This document shows positions 42,010 through 50,378 of a stretch of 64,000 nt of DNA, piece after piece (position 1 is the first letter of the stretch; the number at the start of each line of letters is the position of its first letter). The DNA comes from an uncultured Christensenellaceae bacterium. Its GTDB lineage: Bacteria > Bacillota > Clostridia > Christensenellales > UBA3700. The notes under the pieces were generated by a model. That model saw only the letters and a program-made list of their open reading frames with translations. It did not search any database and was not told the origin of the DNA. The DNA is taken from positions 28,590 to 92,589 of the forward strand of contig CALWHE010000005.1 of NCBI GenBank assembly GCA_944380295.1. The letters are read 5' to 3'. The translations under genes were made by a program, and so were the position numbers.

Positions 42010-43773
42010 ATGGAAGAAGAAACCAAAAAACAGGGCGCCGGCGCCAAGATAAAAGGTCTTATCATGGGCGTCCTCGGCGCGGTCAAGCGCTTTTTCGTGG
42101 ACAACTGGAAAAAGCCCGCGGAAGGCAACTATGTGTCCAGCCGCGAAGTGGTGTGTTACTCCGTGGGCGGCATGGGCGTGCAGTTTATTGCCGCCATGGC
42201 GGCGGTGGTCCCGCTCAACGCCTCGTGCCTTTTGCTCGGCTCGCTTTACGGCATAACGCCAAACGAATTTGCCGTCATCGGCGTTATCCAAGCCTTGGTG
42301 CTGCTGGTGTTCCAGCCGCTCAAAGCCTGGCTGATAGACAACACGCCCGGCAATCAGGGCAAGGCGCGCCCGTGGCTGCTCTGGCTGAGCATCCCCTCCG
42401 CGGTGCTGCTCTCCTCCCTGGCTTTTATGGATCCTTCCTGGCCGCACATGACCATGGTCATCGTGGTGGCGGTCATATACGTGGTGATGAACTGGATATA
42501 TCAGTTCTATTACTCGCAATACACCTTGCTTGCTTACGTCATCAGTCCCAACTCCCAGGAGAGGGCGAACATCATCACCATCTCTTCGATAGTCTATTCC
42601 CTGGCTCCCACCATCACGGGCGCGGTGATACCGCTGCTCGCCAATTTGTTCGAGGGGGGGCAGCTGAGCCTGAATTTGTATAGGGTGATCATCCCCGTGT
42701 TCTGCGCGCTGGGCGTTTTGCTCACCTTGCTCACTTACTTCGGCACCAAAGAGCGCATCATCCAACCCAAAGAATACAAAGCCAAGGTCAAGTTCTGGGA
42801 CGCCATGAAAAAGTGCGTCAAAAACAAATACCTTTGGATAATCAACATCACCGTGTGGTTCCAGTTCGGACGTATCGCCGTCACGGGCATGATCATGTGG
42901 GTGTATGTTTACATATTGCAAAACAACAATATCCAATCGCTGATGACGCTGGTCATGGGCACGGCTTCCGGCATAGGCATGTTTGTGGCGCCTTTCGTCA
43001 TCAAGCTGATAGGCAAGCGCAACGCCGCCATCATCGCCAACTTCCTGGCTGCGGGCGCGTCCGCGCTGCTCATTGCCTTCCCCAACAGCCTGCCGCTTTT
43101 GTTCATCTCCTGTTATCTGGTCATGTTCGGCATCGCCGTGCAGATAATCACCCAGCCCGCCATGAACGCGGACGCGCTGGACTGGCAGCAATACAAAACG
43201 GGCGACAGATATGAAGGCGTGTCCGGCAACCTGGGCATGATAGGTCAGGCAATAGCCATGGGCACGGGTCTTGTGATCCCCGCCATTCAGGAGGCTTACG
43301 GCATAGGCGTGGGCGGCGACTACGAAATGCTTTACGACGCGGCGGTGCGCGCCCCCATGTTCCGCACGCTCGCCATTTTGGCGGCGGTGTGCAGCGCGGC
43401 ATGCGCCATTCCTTTCTTCTTCTGGGATCTGTCCGAGAAAAAGCACAGAGCCATCATAGAAGAACTCAAAGTGAGGGCGGAAGCGCAGAACATCGCGGAC
43501 GGCCACGCCGGCGAATCCGTGCTTTCCAGCGGAGAAGCGCTTTCCGAGGCGGAGAGCGAAAGGCTGGAAGAAGAAGCCATGCAGCAGTTTGAAGGCGTGC
43601 AGGATCTCGGCGCCGTGGAAGAAGCGCCCGCGCAGGACGCGCTCCAAGCGGAAGCGGCACAAGAGAGCGCCGCTTTGACGGAAGAGGCTGACGCTTCGGC
43701 ACAAGAGAGCGCTTTGACGGAAGAAGATAACGCTTTGACGGAAGAAAAGAGCAAAGACGGGGAGGAAGAGTAA
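42010..43773 (+). CDS. GPH-family (MelB-like) sugar transporter with long acidic tail
   Basis: 587 residues. Twelve membrane helices span about 45-480, with GPH-type features such as the early D...PGNQGKARPWLLW loop and the second-half PAMNADALDWQQYKTGDRYEG motif. This family co-transports oligosaccharides or glycosides with cations. Unlike typical members (about 450-500 residues) it continues for about 100 residues as a soluble, strongly acidic Ala/Glu-rich tail with repeats of the ALTEE type, possibly regulatory. It is followed by a lipoprotein gene 1 bp downstream. A structured leader precedes it. Confidence 0.85.
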   Translation: MEEETKKQGAGAKIKGLIMGVLGAVKRFFVDNWKKPAEGNYVSSREVVCYSVGGMGVQFIAAMAAVVPLNASCLLLGSLYGITPNEFAVIGVIQALVLLVFQPLKAWLIDNTPGNQGKARPWLLWLSIPSAVLLSSLAFMDPSWPHMTMVIVVAVIYVVMNWIYQFYYSQYTLLAYVISPNSQERANIITISSIVYSLAPTITGAVIPLLANLFEGGQLSLNLYRVIIPVFCALGVLLTLLTYFGTKERIIQPKEYKAKVKFWDAMKKCVKNKYLWIINITVWFQFGRIAVTGMIMWVYVYILQNNNIQSLMTLVMGTASGIGMFVAPFVIKLIGKRNAAIIANFLAAGASALLIAFPNSLPLLFISCYLVMFGIAVQIITQPAMNADALDWQQYKTGDRYEGVSGNLGMIGQAIAMGTGLVIPAIQEAYGIGVGGDYEMLYDAAVRAPMFRTLAILAAVCSAACAIPFFFWDLSEKKHRAIIEELKVRAEAQNIADGHAGESVLSSGEALSEAESERLEEEAMQQFEGVQDLGAVEEAPAQDALQAEAAQESAALTEEADASAQESALTEEDNALTEEKSKDGEEE

Positions 43774-43774
43774 G

Positions 43775-44578
43775 ATGAAAAAGAAGATAGCCGTATTTGC
43801 AGTTGTCATCGTTGCCGCGGCATTTGCGTGCGCGGCGTTCGCGGGGTGCAGCACGCCCATCTCCGATGAAGAAGGCGTGCAGGCGGTGATAAACGCCGTG
43901 GCGGCGAGCAAGGCGTTTTATGAAGAATACGACGCGGAAACGGGTTATTCCTACTATATAAAGCTGACCGGGAAAAACAGGCAGGAAGGCAAAAAGGAGA
44001 CCAATTATCTCGCCTATAAAAAGGGCAACGAGGATCTGGGGTGGAACGATTTTGTGATGGCGCAATACAAAAACGAAGTATCCGACTCGGCAACTTCCGT
44101 TTCCACCGTGGAATACTTCGGCGACGTGCTGGCGGATGAGAAGGCGGAAGACGTAAAAGAAAATTACGTGCGCGCCTATCTGAACAAAGATTACGCCGTG
44201 GCGGCGCTCACGGAAGAGGAATATTTGGCTCAGCCTGCGGTGAACAAGCTCACGCTGCCTTACGTGATGAGCCTGTTCGACAATTTGGACGCGGAAGACA
44301 TATCCGTCACGTCCGCCACCCGCGCCGGAGCGGTGGTCACCGTCGTGTTTACCGTATCGGACAAGAGCGTGCCCCTTGCCGCTTACGGCGAGGTGACGGT
44401 GCGCGTCACCAACGAAAAGGTCAGCGCCCTGGAAGCCAAGCAGAACGCGGAAGACAGCGATGAAGATCTGGCGCTCGATTACACGCTGGTCTATGCTTCT
44501 CCCAACGTTTCCATGCCCAGATCTTACAAGGACAAGGACGATAAGACCATCAAAATAGATTACACCGTTTTGCTGTGA
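43775..44578 (+). CDS. Hypothetical lipoprotein
   Basis: 267 residues with signal peptide and lipobox FAGC (Cys25). The mature part is alpha/beta with many charged residues and no recognisable motif. The start overlaps nothing but lies directly after the transporter stop, so the two are co-transcribed and may cooperate at the cell surface. Family unknown. Ends just before a strong bidirectional terminator. Confidence 0.75.
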   Translation: MKKKIAVFAVVIVAAAFACAAFAGCSTPISDEEGVQAVINAVAASKAFYEEYDAETGYSYYIKLTGKNRQEGKKETNYLAYKKGNEDLGWNDFVMAQYKNEVSDSATSVSTVEYFGDVLADEKAEDVKENYVRAYLNKDYAVAALTEEEYLAQPAVNKLTLPYVMSLFDNLDAEDISVTSATRAGAVVTVVFTVSDKSVPLAAYGEVTVRVTNEKVSALEAKQNAEDSDEDLALDYTLVYASPNVSMPRSYKDKDDKTIKIDYTVLL

Positions 44579-44587
44579 TCTGTCGGA

Positions 44588-44627
44588 CAAAAAAACGCGC
44601 CGCGGGAATGCCGCGGCGCATTTTTTT
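44588..44627. terminator. Bidirectional terminator between convergent genes
   Basis: Stem GCGCCGCGG (44597-44605)/CCGCGGCGC (44611-44619), A7 on the left and T7 on the right. Confidence 0.9.
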
Positions 44628-44653
44628 GCGCGCAAAAAGATTTGTGCAGAGGC

Positions 44654-45322
44654 TCAGCTTATCAATCTCACTTCGCGTTTGTCTATCTGCACCACGCCGT
44701 CTTCTTTCATCTGTCCCAGTTCGCGCATCATGGCGCTGCGGTCGCAGCAGATATAATCGGCAAGGGTGGTGAAGCTGAAAGGCATGGTGAACCTGTCCGC
44801 GCGCGCTTTGGCGCAGTTTATGGTGAAGTAACACATCAGCTTGTCGCGTATGCTGCGGTTGGAGAGCACTTCTATGCGCTCGCTCAAAGACTGCGCCTTG
44901 CCGGAGATCAGCCCCAGCATGTTGCGCACGAACTGCGCATGCCGCACGCAGGCGTTGGAGCAGCGCGAGGACACAAAGTCCGCCGGTATGAACACCACCG
45001 TGCAGCAGGAGCGCGCCACCACGTCCAGCATGTCGCCCGTGAGGTTGCCGAACGCCAGCGTCTGTCCGAACACGTCGCCCGCGGCGAGTATTTCCAGCAC
45101 GGTGCGGTTGCCGGCGTAATCCACTCTTTCCAGCTCCGCCTCTCCGCCGATCAGCACTCCCACTTTATCCGAACTGCCTTCAAAGGTGCAAATTATCTCG
45201 CCCGTGCGGAATTTTTGCACTTTGGACTTGGAGCAGTCCATCATGTGTTTGATGTCTTCTTCGCTTATTCCCGCAAAAAGTTTGCTCTCTTCCAGCGCTA
45301 CCGCCGCGGCGCACTTGTCCAT
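44654..45322 (-). CDS. Crp/Fnr-family transcriptional regulator
   Basis: 222 residues. The N-terminal cyclic-nucleotide-binding-like domain (FRTGEIICTFEGSSDKVGVLIGGEAELERVDYAGNRTVLEILAAGDVFG) is followed by the dimer helix and a C-terminal helix-turn-helix (FTTLADYICCDRSAMMRELGQMKEDGVV). There is no N-terminal Fe-S Cys cluster as in Fnr, though several Cys occur in the middle (RCSNACVRH). ATG 45322 follows CGGAGGGG. It is divergent from the glycyl-radical-like gene, with a 16-bp palindrome between them. Confidence 0.92.
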   Translation of the reverse strand: MDKCAAAVALEESKLFAGISEEDIKHMMDCSKSKVQKFRTGEIICTFEGSSDKVGVLIGGEAELERVDYAGNRTVLEILAAGDVFGQTLAFGNLTGDMLDVVARSCCTVVFIPADFVSSRCSNACVRHAQFVRNMLGLISGKAQSLSERIEVLSNRSIRDKLMCYFTINCAKARADRFTMPFSFTTLADYICCDRSAMMRELGQMKEDGVVQIDKREVRLIS

Positions 45323-45360
45323 ATTCCCCTCCGAAAAAATTTTTTGGATTTTCCGCCGTT

Positions 45361-45376
45361 TGTTGCGCTTGCAACA
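45361..45376. promoter_or_regulatory. Crp/Fnr-type operator candidate
   Basis: TGTTGC (45361-45366) and GCAACA (45371-45376) form a perfect palindrome with a 4-bp centre, the half-site spacing of Fnr boxes. It lies between the divergent regulator and the gene at 45465. Confidence 0.5.
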
Positions 45377-45464
45377 CCTCGGCGAATAAATATATGATAC
45401 AATATATTAGGTAATAAGTAAAGCGTTTTGCGGCTTTCACACAATATATAGAGGAGGCGGAAAA

Positions 45465-45734
45465 ATGGTAAAAGTAAACGTGAGCGGCGGCACCCTGGGA
45501 CAGGAAGAGATAAACGCATATATCTCGCGCGGCAAAAAACAGGCTCCGGACAAACTTCTGACGGGGGTGGACATCAAATTGGACGGAGAGTGGGCGGACA
45601 TATCCTATCATTACACAAATCCGTCTTTTGAACGCATTCGCCGCATAACCGGCTACCTGGTGGGCACGCTGGACAGGTTCAACAACGCCAAGCGCGCGGA
45701 AGAGCACGACCGCGTCAAACACAGCCTGGGCTGA
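45465..45734 (+). CDS. Stand-alone NrdD C-terminal-like (glycyl radical motif) protein
   Basis: 89 residues, start supported by GAGGAGG. The second half, FERIRRITGYLVGTLDRFNN followed by AKRAEEHDRVKHSLG, resembles the end of class III ribonucleotide reductase NrdD (RRVCGYLGS...FN.GK..E...RVKHL). Gly63 stands where NrdD carries its glycyl radical. The zinc-binding Cys pairs that precede this loop in NrdD are absent. Small proteins of this kind are grouped with NrdD in clostridial genomes. It could be a spare radical domain, by analogy with YfiD/GrcA for pyruvate formate-lyase, or a non-catalytic relative. No full nrdD or nrdG lies nearby. The divergent Crp/Fnr regulator may control it. Confidence 0.7.
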   Translation: MVKVNVSGGTLGQEEINAYISRGKKQAPDKLLTGVDIKLDGEWADISYHYTNPSFERIRRITGYLVGTLDRFNNAKRAEEHDRVKHSLG

Positions 45735-45750
45735 AAGGAAATTGCAAAGG

Positions 45751-45773
45751 CGCGCCCCGAGGGGCGCGTTTTT
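45751..45773 (+). terminator. Terminator of the NrdD-like gene
   Basis: CGCGCCCC (45751-45758) and GGGGCGCG (45761-45768) followed by five T. Confidence 0.8.
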
Positions 45774-45952
45774 CATTGTCCGGCGGGGCGGAGAGCGCGG
45801 GGATAAAACAGCTTGACCACGCTTGGCGCGCAGGTGAAAAAGGGCATGTCGTAAGGCAGCGCCGCGGGCAGCCTGAGCACGGCGCGGCAGAGCAGGCGCG
45901 TTTGCAAAAGACCGGGCGGGATATGCGGAAAATTTCTCCGTTTTTTCTCCAT
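45773..45952 (-). CDS. Small basic protein (59 aa), tentative
   Basis: ATG 45952 is preceded six bases upstream (minus strand) by TATCAT, the same leaderless spacing as several other genes here; there is no SD. The product begins MEKKRRNFPHIPPGLL and continues with alternating hydrophobic and basic residues and two Cys. No family recognised. It stops where the neighbouring terminator ends. Low confidence because only start context and codon composition support it. Confidence 0.35.
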   Translation of the reverse strand: MEKKRRNFPHIPPGLLQTRLLCRAVLRLPAALPYDMPFFTCAPSVVKLFYPRALRPAGQ

Positions 45953-46066
45953 GAGCAGATGATAACACAAACGGCGGCGCTTGCGGCGTTTGCGTGCAAA
46001 AAAGCGTTTTTTCGGCAAAAGCCGCGTCAAATCGGCGCATTTTCTTTGTTTCGGCAGCCGCCGCGG

Positions 46067-46095
46067 TTGACAGAGCGGCAACTATAAGTTATAAT
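46067..46095 (+). promoter_or_regulatory. Promoter of the P-type ATPase gene
   Basis: TTGACA (46067-46072), 17-bp spacer, TATAAT (46090-46095). Confidence 0.85.
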
Positions 46096-46184
46096 TTTTC
46101 TATCTTACGCAAATTTTACGCGGCTGTGACCGTGCTTTTACCGCGGCGCGATAAAATGAGCGTATCAAAAAAAGGAGCAAACGG

Positions 46185-48836
46185 GTGGAATATCACAACA
46201 AGAGCGCGGAAGACGCGCTAAGAGAGCTGGGGACGGACGGCGAGGAAGGGCTTTCTTCCGCCGAAGCGGAAAAAAGGCTGGCGCAATTCGGCGCCAACAA
46301 ATTGGCGAAAAAAAAGAAGAAGAGCACGCTCAGACGGTTTTTTGAACAATTCAAAGACGTGATGATAATCATTCTGATGCTTGCCGCCGCGGTATCTTTC
46401 GTGGTGGCGTGCGTGGAAGGCGACCCTATGGAATTCATAGAGCCGGCGCTGATAATCTTCATCGTCATTCTCAATGCCGTGCTGGGGCTTGTGCAGGAGA
46501 ACAAGGCGGAAAAGGCGCTGGAAGCGCTGCAAAACATGTCCGCGCCGCACGCCAGAGCGATCAGGGACGGGCACGAGCGGATGATTTCAGCACAGGACGT
46601 GGTGCCCGGCGACATCATCAAGCTGGAAGCGGGCGACTTTGTGCCCGCCGACGCGCGGCTTTTGGAGAGCGCCAACCTCAAATGCGAAGAGTCCGCTCTC
46701 ACCGGCGAATCCGTGCCTGCGGAAAAAGACGCGGACGCGCAGGTGGCGGAGGACGCGCCGCTCGGCGACAGGGACAACATGATCTTTTCCGGTTGCAGCG
46801 TGACAAGCGGCACCGCGCTCGCCGTGGTGACGGGCACGGGCATGCAAACGCAGATGGGCAGGATAGCCGGTCTGCTCGCCGGAGAAAAGGAGAGCAAAAC
46901 TCCTTTGCAGAAAAAACTCGCCAAACTGGGCAAATACCTGGGCGTTGCGGCGCTTGTCGCCTGCGCGATAGTCTTCATCGTCGGACTTGTCGCAGGCATA
47001 GATGTGATGGAGATGTTCATGACGGCGGTGTCGCTTGCCGTCTCCGCCATACCCGAGGGCTTGCCCGCCATCGTCACGGTGGTGCTTTCGCTGGGTGTGA
47101 CGCGCATGGTGAAGAAAAACGCCATCATCCGCCGTCTGCCGGCGGTGGAAACGCTGGGCAGCGCTTCCGTTATCTGTTCGGACAAGACGGGCACGCTCAC
47201 GCAAAACCGCATGACCATCGTGCGCACATATACAGATGGCGGAGAAGACGCGCCGTTCGAGGCGCAGAGCTGCTCCGCGCAGGTAAAGCGCATGTTGGAG
47301 CTGGGCACGCTGTGCAGTAACGGCACGGTTGAATTTGAAGAGGGCAAAGAGATACACATCGGCGATCCCACCGAAACAGCCATCGTGCTTGCCGCGCACA
47401 AGGCGGGCGCGGAACAGGAAGCGCTCAACGACAAATACCCGCGCGAGGCGGAGATACCTTTTGATTCCGACCGCAAATTGATGACCAGCATAAACAACGT
47501 GGACGGGCAGCATCTGGTCATCGTCAAGGGCGCGTTCGACGTGATCGCCGGGCGCTGCGTGAAAGGCGATCTGGAAAAAGCGCGCGCGGTGTGCGACGAT
47601 ATGAGCGGCAAGGCGCTGCGCGTGCTGGCGTTTGCCTGCAAAAAGGCGGAGCAGGTGCCCGACGAGCCGCAGAGCGAAGAATTTGAAAACGGCTTGGAAT
47701 TTTTGGGACTGGTGGGCATGATAGACCCGCCGCGCCCGGAAGTGAAGGCGGCGGTGGCTACCTGCCGCGAGGCGGGCATCACGCCGGTGATGATCACGGG
47801 CGACCACGTGGTCACAGCTTCCGCCATCGCGCGCGAGCTGGGCATACTCACCGAGGGCGGACGCGCCGTCACCGGCACGCAGCTTGACGCGATGAGTGAA
47901 GAAGAACTGGACAGGGAAGTGGAGCACATCGCCGTTTACGCCCGCGTTTCTCCGGAGAACAAGATACGCATAGTAAAGGCGTGGCAGAAAAAGGGCAAAG
48001 TGGTGTCTATGACGGGCGACGGCGTGAACGACGCGCCCGCGCTCAAAGCCGCAGACATCGGCTGCGCCATGGGTATCACGGGCACGGACGTTGCCAAAGG
48101 CGCGGCGGACATGACGCTCACGGACGACAATTTTGCCACCATCGTGGACGCGGTCAAAGAAGGCAGGAGCATTTACGACAACATCAAAAAGGTGGTGGGC
48201 TTTTTGCTCGGCACCAATATCAGCGAGATAATAGTGGTGTTTTTGGCGATGATCATCTGGCAGCGCGCGCCCTTTATCTCTATTCAGCTTTTGTGGATAA
48301 ATCTGATAACCGACTCTCTGCCCGCCATCGCGCTGGGCATGGAAAAGGCGGAAAAAGACGTGATGTCGCGTCCGCCCAGACCAAAAACGGAGGGGCTGTT
48401 CGCCCACGGTTATTGGCTGCGCATCATCTTGCAGGGCTGCATGTTCGCCGCGCTCACGCTGGGGGCTTACTTCATCGGCGAACGCGCCGGCGGCAGCAAG
48501 GAATGCGGCAGCACGCTGGCGTTCATGACCTTGGCGCTTTCGCAGATCATCCACGCATACAACATGCGTTCGGAGCATTCGCTGTTTGCCTCCAACCCCT
48601 TTGGCAACGCCAAGCTCAACCTTGTCACGCTCATTTCGCTGGCGCTCATCGCCTTTGTGATCTTCACGCCCGGCGTGGTGACGGCGTTCGGCATGACGTA
48701 TATGCCCGCGTGGTGTTACGGCGTGGGCGTGGGCTTCGGCTTTGTGCCCATCCTGGTGGTGGAGATATTCAAACTCGTGCATGCCCTGACGGTAAAATAC
48801 GGACATAAAAAGCAAGCGGGTAAACGGGAAGAATAA
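46185..48836 (+). CDS. SERCA/PMR1-type calcium (or Mn2+) P-type ATPase
   Basis: 883 residues starting at GTG 46185, 7 nt after the SD AAAGGAG. Hallmarks are the TGES actuator loop (LTGESVPAEK), phosphorylation site DKTGTLT (Asp333) and hinge TGDGVNDAPALK. The helix-4 motif IPEGLP (289-294) and helix-6 NLITD (Asn706, Thr709, Asp710) match the Ca2+ ligands of SERCA-type pumps. It exports Ca2+, and some relatives export Mn2+. It is followed by the acetyltransferase gene after 18 bp, and mntP with its Mn2+ riboswitch comes next. Intact and full length. Confidence 0.93.
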   Translation: MEYHNKSAEDALRELGTDGEEGLSSAEAEKRLAQFGANKLAKKKKKSTLRRFFEQFKDVMIIILMLAAAVSFVVACVEGDPMEFIEPALIIFIVILNAVLGLVQENKAEKALEALQNMSAPHARAIRDGHERMISAQDVVPGDIIKLEAGDFVPADARLLESANLKCEESALTGESVPAEKDADAQVAEDAPLGDRDNMIFSGCSVTSGTALAVVTGTGMQTQMGRIAGLLAGEKESKTPLQKKLAKLGKYLGVAALVACAIVFIVGLVAGIDVMEMFMTAVSLAVSAIPEGLPAIVTVVLSLGVTRMVKKNAIIRRLPAVETLGSASVICSDKTGTLTQNRMTIVRTYTDGGEDAPFEAQSCSAQVKRMLELGTLCSNGTVEFEEGKEIHIGDPTETAIVLAAHKAGAEQEALNDKYPREAEIPFDSDRKLMTSINNVDGQHLVIVKGAFDVIAGRCVKGDLEKARAVCDDMSGKALRVLAFACKKAEQVPDEPQSEEFENGLEFLGLVGMIDPPRPEVKAAVATCREAGITPVMITGDHVVTASAIARELGILTEGGRAVTGTQLDAMSEEELDREVEHIAVYARVSPENKIRIVKAWQKKGKVVSMTGDGVNDAPALKAADIGCAMGITGTDVAKGAADMTLTDDNFATIVDAVKEGRSIYDNIKKVVGFLLGTNISEIIVVFLAMIIWQRAPFISIQLLWINLITDSLPAIALGMEKAEKDVMSRPPRPKTEGLFAHGYWLRIILQGCMFAALTLGAYFIGERAGGSKECGSTLAFMTLALSQIIHAYNMRSEHSLFASNPFGNAKLNLVTLISLALIAFVIFTPGVVTAFGMTYMPAWCYGVGVGFGFVPILVVEIFKLVHALTVKYGHKKQAGKREE

Positions 48837-48854
48837 GCGCCCGCGAGGTGAAAA

Positions 48855-49460
48855 ATGACGGAAAGAGAAAAAATGTTGGCGGGACGGCTTTACGATCCCA
48901 CCGATGAAGAACTGACAAAGCTGCGCCTCAACGTGCGGCGGCTGTGCGAGAGATACAACGCCTCTTCCTGCGACGAGCCGGAGCTGAGGGCGGAACTTTT
49001 GCGCGCCATCTTGGGAAAGTGCGGAGAAGACGCCTATATGGAGCCGGACATACGCTTTGATTACGGCTGCAACACTTTTGTGGGCAAAAACTTCTTTGCC
49101 AATTACAACTGCGTCATTCTGGACGTGGCGCCCGTGCATATCGGCGACGACGTGATGTTCGGTCCCAACGTCACCATCGCCACGCCCGTGCACCCGCTTT
49201 TGGCGCGCGAACGCAAAATGCGCACGCGCGGGGACGGGAGCAAATACGATCTGGAATACGCCAAACCCATCACCATAGAAGAGGGCGCGTGGCTTGCCGC
49301 CGGCGTGATCGTCACGGGCGGAGTGACGATAGGAAAGGGCGCGGTGATCGGCGCGGGCAGCGTGGTCACGCGCGATATTCCCGCCGGAGTGATAGCCGCG
49401 GGCGTGCCCTGCCGCACCATCCGCCCGCTGAGCGAAAAAGACGACATGGGCAGTTTGTGA
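48855..49460 (+). CDS. maa: Maltose/galactoside O-acetyltransferase (hexapeptide repeat)
   Basis: 201 residues. N-terminal MAC domain (TEREKMLAGRLYDPTDEELTKLR) followed by a left-handed beta helix (VGKNFFANYNCVILD, IGDDVMFGPNVTIATPVHPL, AAGVIVTGGVTIGKGAVIGAGSVVTRDIPAG). The His in TPVHP is the expected catalytic residue. It transfers acetyl from acetyl-CoA to a sugar. Probably co-transcribed with the P-ATPase gene; no functional link is obvious. Confidence 0.92.
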   Translation: MTEREKMLAGRLYDPTDEELTKLRLNVRRLCERYNASSCDEPELRAELLRAILGKCGEDAYMEPDIRFDYGCNTFVGKNFFANYNCVILDVAPVHIGDDVMFGPNVTIATPVHPLLARERKMRTRGDGSKYDLEYAKPITIEEGAWLAAGVIVTGGVTIGKGAVIGAGSVVTRDIPAGVIAAGVPCRTIRPLSEKDDMGSL

Positions 49461-49467
49461 AAAAGCG

Positions 49468-49496
49468 TTGACATGCCGCGGCGCACATGTTAAAAT
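49468..49496 (+). promoter_or_regulatory. Promoter of the mntP leader
   Basis: TTGACA (49468-49473), 17-bp spacer, TAAAAT (49491-49496), placing the start just before the riboswitch. Confidence 0.85.
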
Positions 49497-49504
49497 TATG
49501 CACG

Positions 49505-49617
49505 TGAGGGAGTAGTCGGCGGACGCCCGTTATAAGTCAACACGCTTGCCGCAAGGCATGGCTTATATTAAATGACCAGACTCACACAAGGACGCAGGTC
49601 CCTGTGTGAGCTTTTTT
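49505..49617 (+). promoter_or_regulatory. yybP-ykoY (Mn2+) riboswitch with terminator upstream of mntP
   Basis: Conserved pieces of this class are present: GGGAGTAGTC (49508-49517), GTCAACA (49536-49542) and a closing segment TGACCAGACTC (49573-49583). A terminator follows: CTCACACAAGGAC (49581-49593) with GTCCCTGTGTGAG (49598-49610) and a T6 tract. The closing segment overlaps the terminator's left arm, so Mn2+ binding should prevent termination and switch mntP on. The downstream gene fits the class. Confidence 0.85.
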
Positions 49618-49640
49618 ATTCACACGGGGCAAGAGGTAAA

Positions 49641-50291
49641 ATGGAACTTTGGGAAATAGCGCTCACCGGGTTGAGCCTCGCCATGGACGCCTTTGCCGTT
49701 TCCATGTGCAAGGGCGTGGAGATGAAAAAATTCATTTTCAAATTCGCACTCGTCATCGCCGGCAGTTTCGCCTTTTTTCAAATGCTCATGCCGCTCATCG
49801 GCTGGGGCGTGGTCACGCTGCTGCGCGAGGCGATAGAGAGCGGTTCGGACGCCGGCGTGCGCGTCATAGAGCAGTGCGACCACTGGATAGCCTTTGCGCT
49901 TTTGGGCTTTTTGGGCGTGAAGATGATCGCGGACGCCGTCAAGCCGTGGTGCAAAAAGCGCCGCGCCTTAAAGCGGGGAGAAGAATATACAGAGGAAAAC
50001 GCGGCAGATCCGGACGCGCCCGTCAGGCTGGGCGTGAAAACGCTTTTGGTGATGTCCGTCGCCACCAGCATAGACGCGCTTGCCGTGGGCGTGACCTTCG
50101 GACTTTTGGAAAACATAAATATCTGGCTTTCGATCGGCATCATCGGCGCCATCACGCTGGTTTTGTGTTTTGCGGGCGTGGCGATAGGCGTAAAAGTGGG
50201 CGCGCGTTTCAGACACAAGGCGGAGTTTTTGGGCGGCTTGGTGCTGATAGCGCTGGGACTTAAAATACTTATCGAACATCTCATCGCTTAA
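49641..50291 (+). CDS. mntP: Manganese efflux pump MntP
   Basis: 216 residues with six membrane helices in two repeats. Each repeat has the conserved acidic motif: MDAFAVSMCKG near the start and SIDALAVGVTFG in the second half; both Asp are needed in the family. It exports Mn2+ under metal excess. ATG 49641 follows AAGAGGT. A loop of about 30 extra residues (KKRRALKRGEEYTEENAADP) between helices makes it longer than the usual 185-190. Controlled by the riboswitch directly upstream. Confidence 0.94.
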   Translation: MELWEIALTGLSLAMDAFAVSMCKGVEMKKFIFKFALVIAGSFAFFQMLMPLIGWGVVTLLREAIESGSDAGVRVIEQCDHWIAFALLGFLGVKMIADAVKPWCKKRRALKRGEEYTEENAADPDAPVRLGVKTLLVMSVATSIDALAVGVTFGLLENINIWLSIGIIGAITLVLCFAGVAIGVKVGARFRHKAEFLGGLVLIALGLKILIEHLIA

Positions 50292-50304
50292 AGCGGGCGC
50301 ACTC

Positions 50305-50333
50305 TTGCAAAATCCGCGCGTATGTGTTATAAT
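50305..50333 (+). promoter_or_regulatory. Promoter of the GH29 gene
   Basis: TTGCAA (50305-50310), 17-bp spacer, TATAAT (50328-50333). Confidence 0.75.
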
Positions 50334-50378
50334 TTATAGCGGCGGGAGATCCGCATATCCGTAAAAAAGGAGAAAATC

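Noticed and set aside
41920..43911. 663-aa minus-strand ORF
   Set aside because: Antisense to the GPH transporter, His/Arg-rich without domains; an artefact of GC-rich codons on the real strand.
46587..49193. 868-aa and other long minus-strand ORFs
   Set aside because: Antisense to the P-type ATPase and acetyltransferase genes; no recognisable motif.
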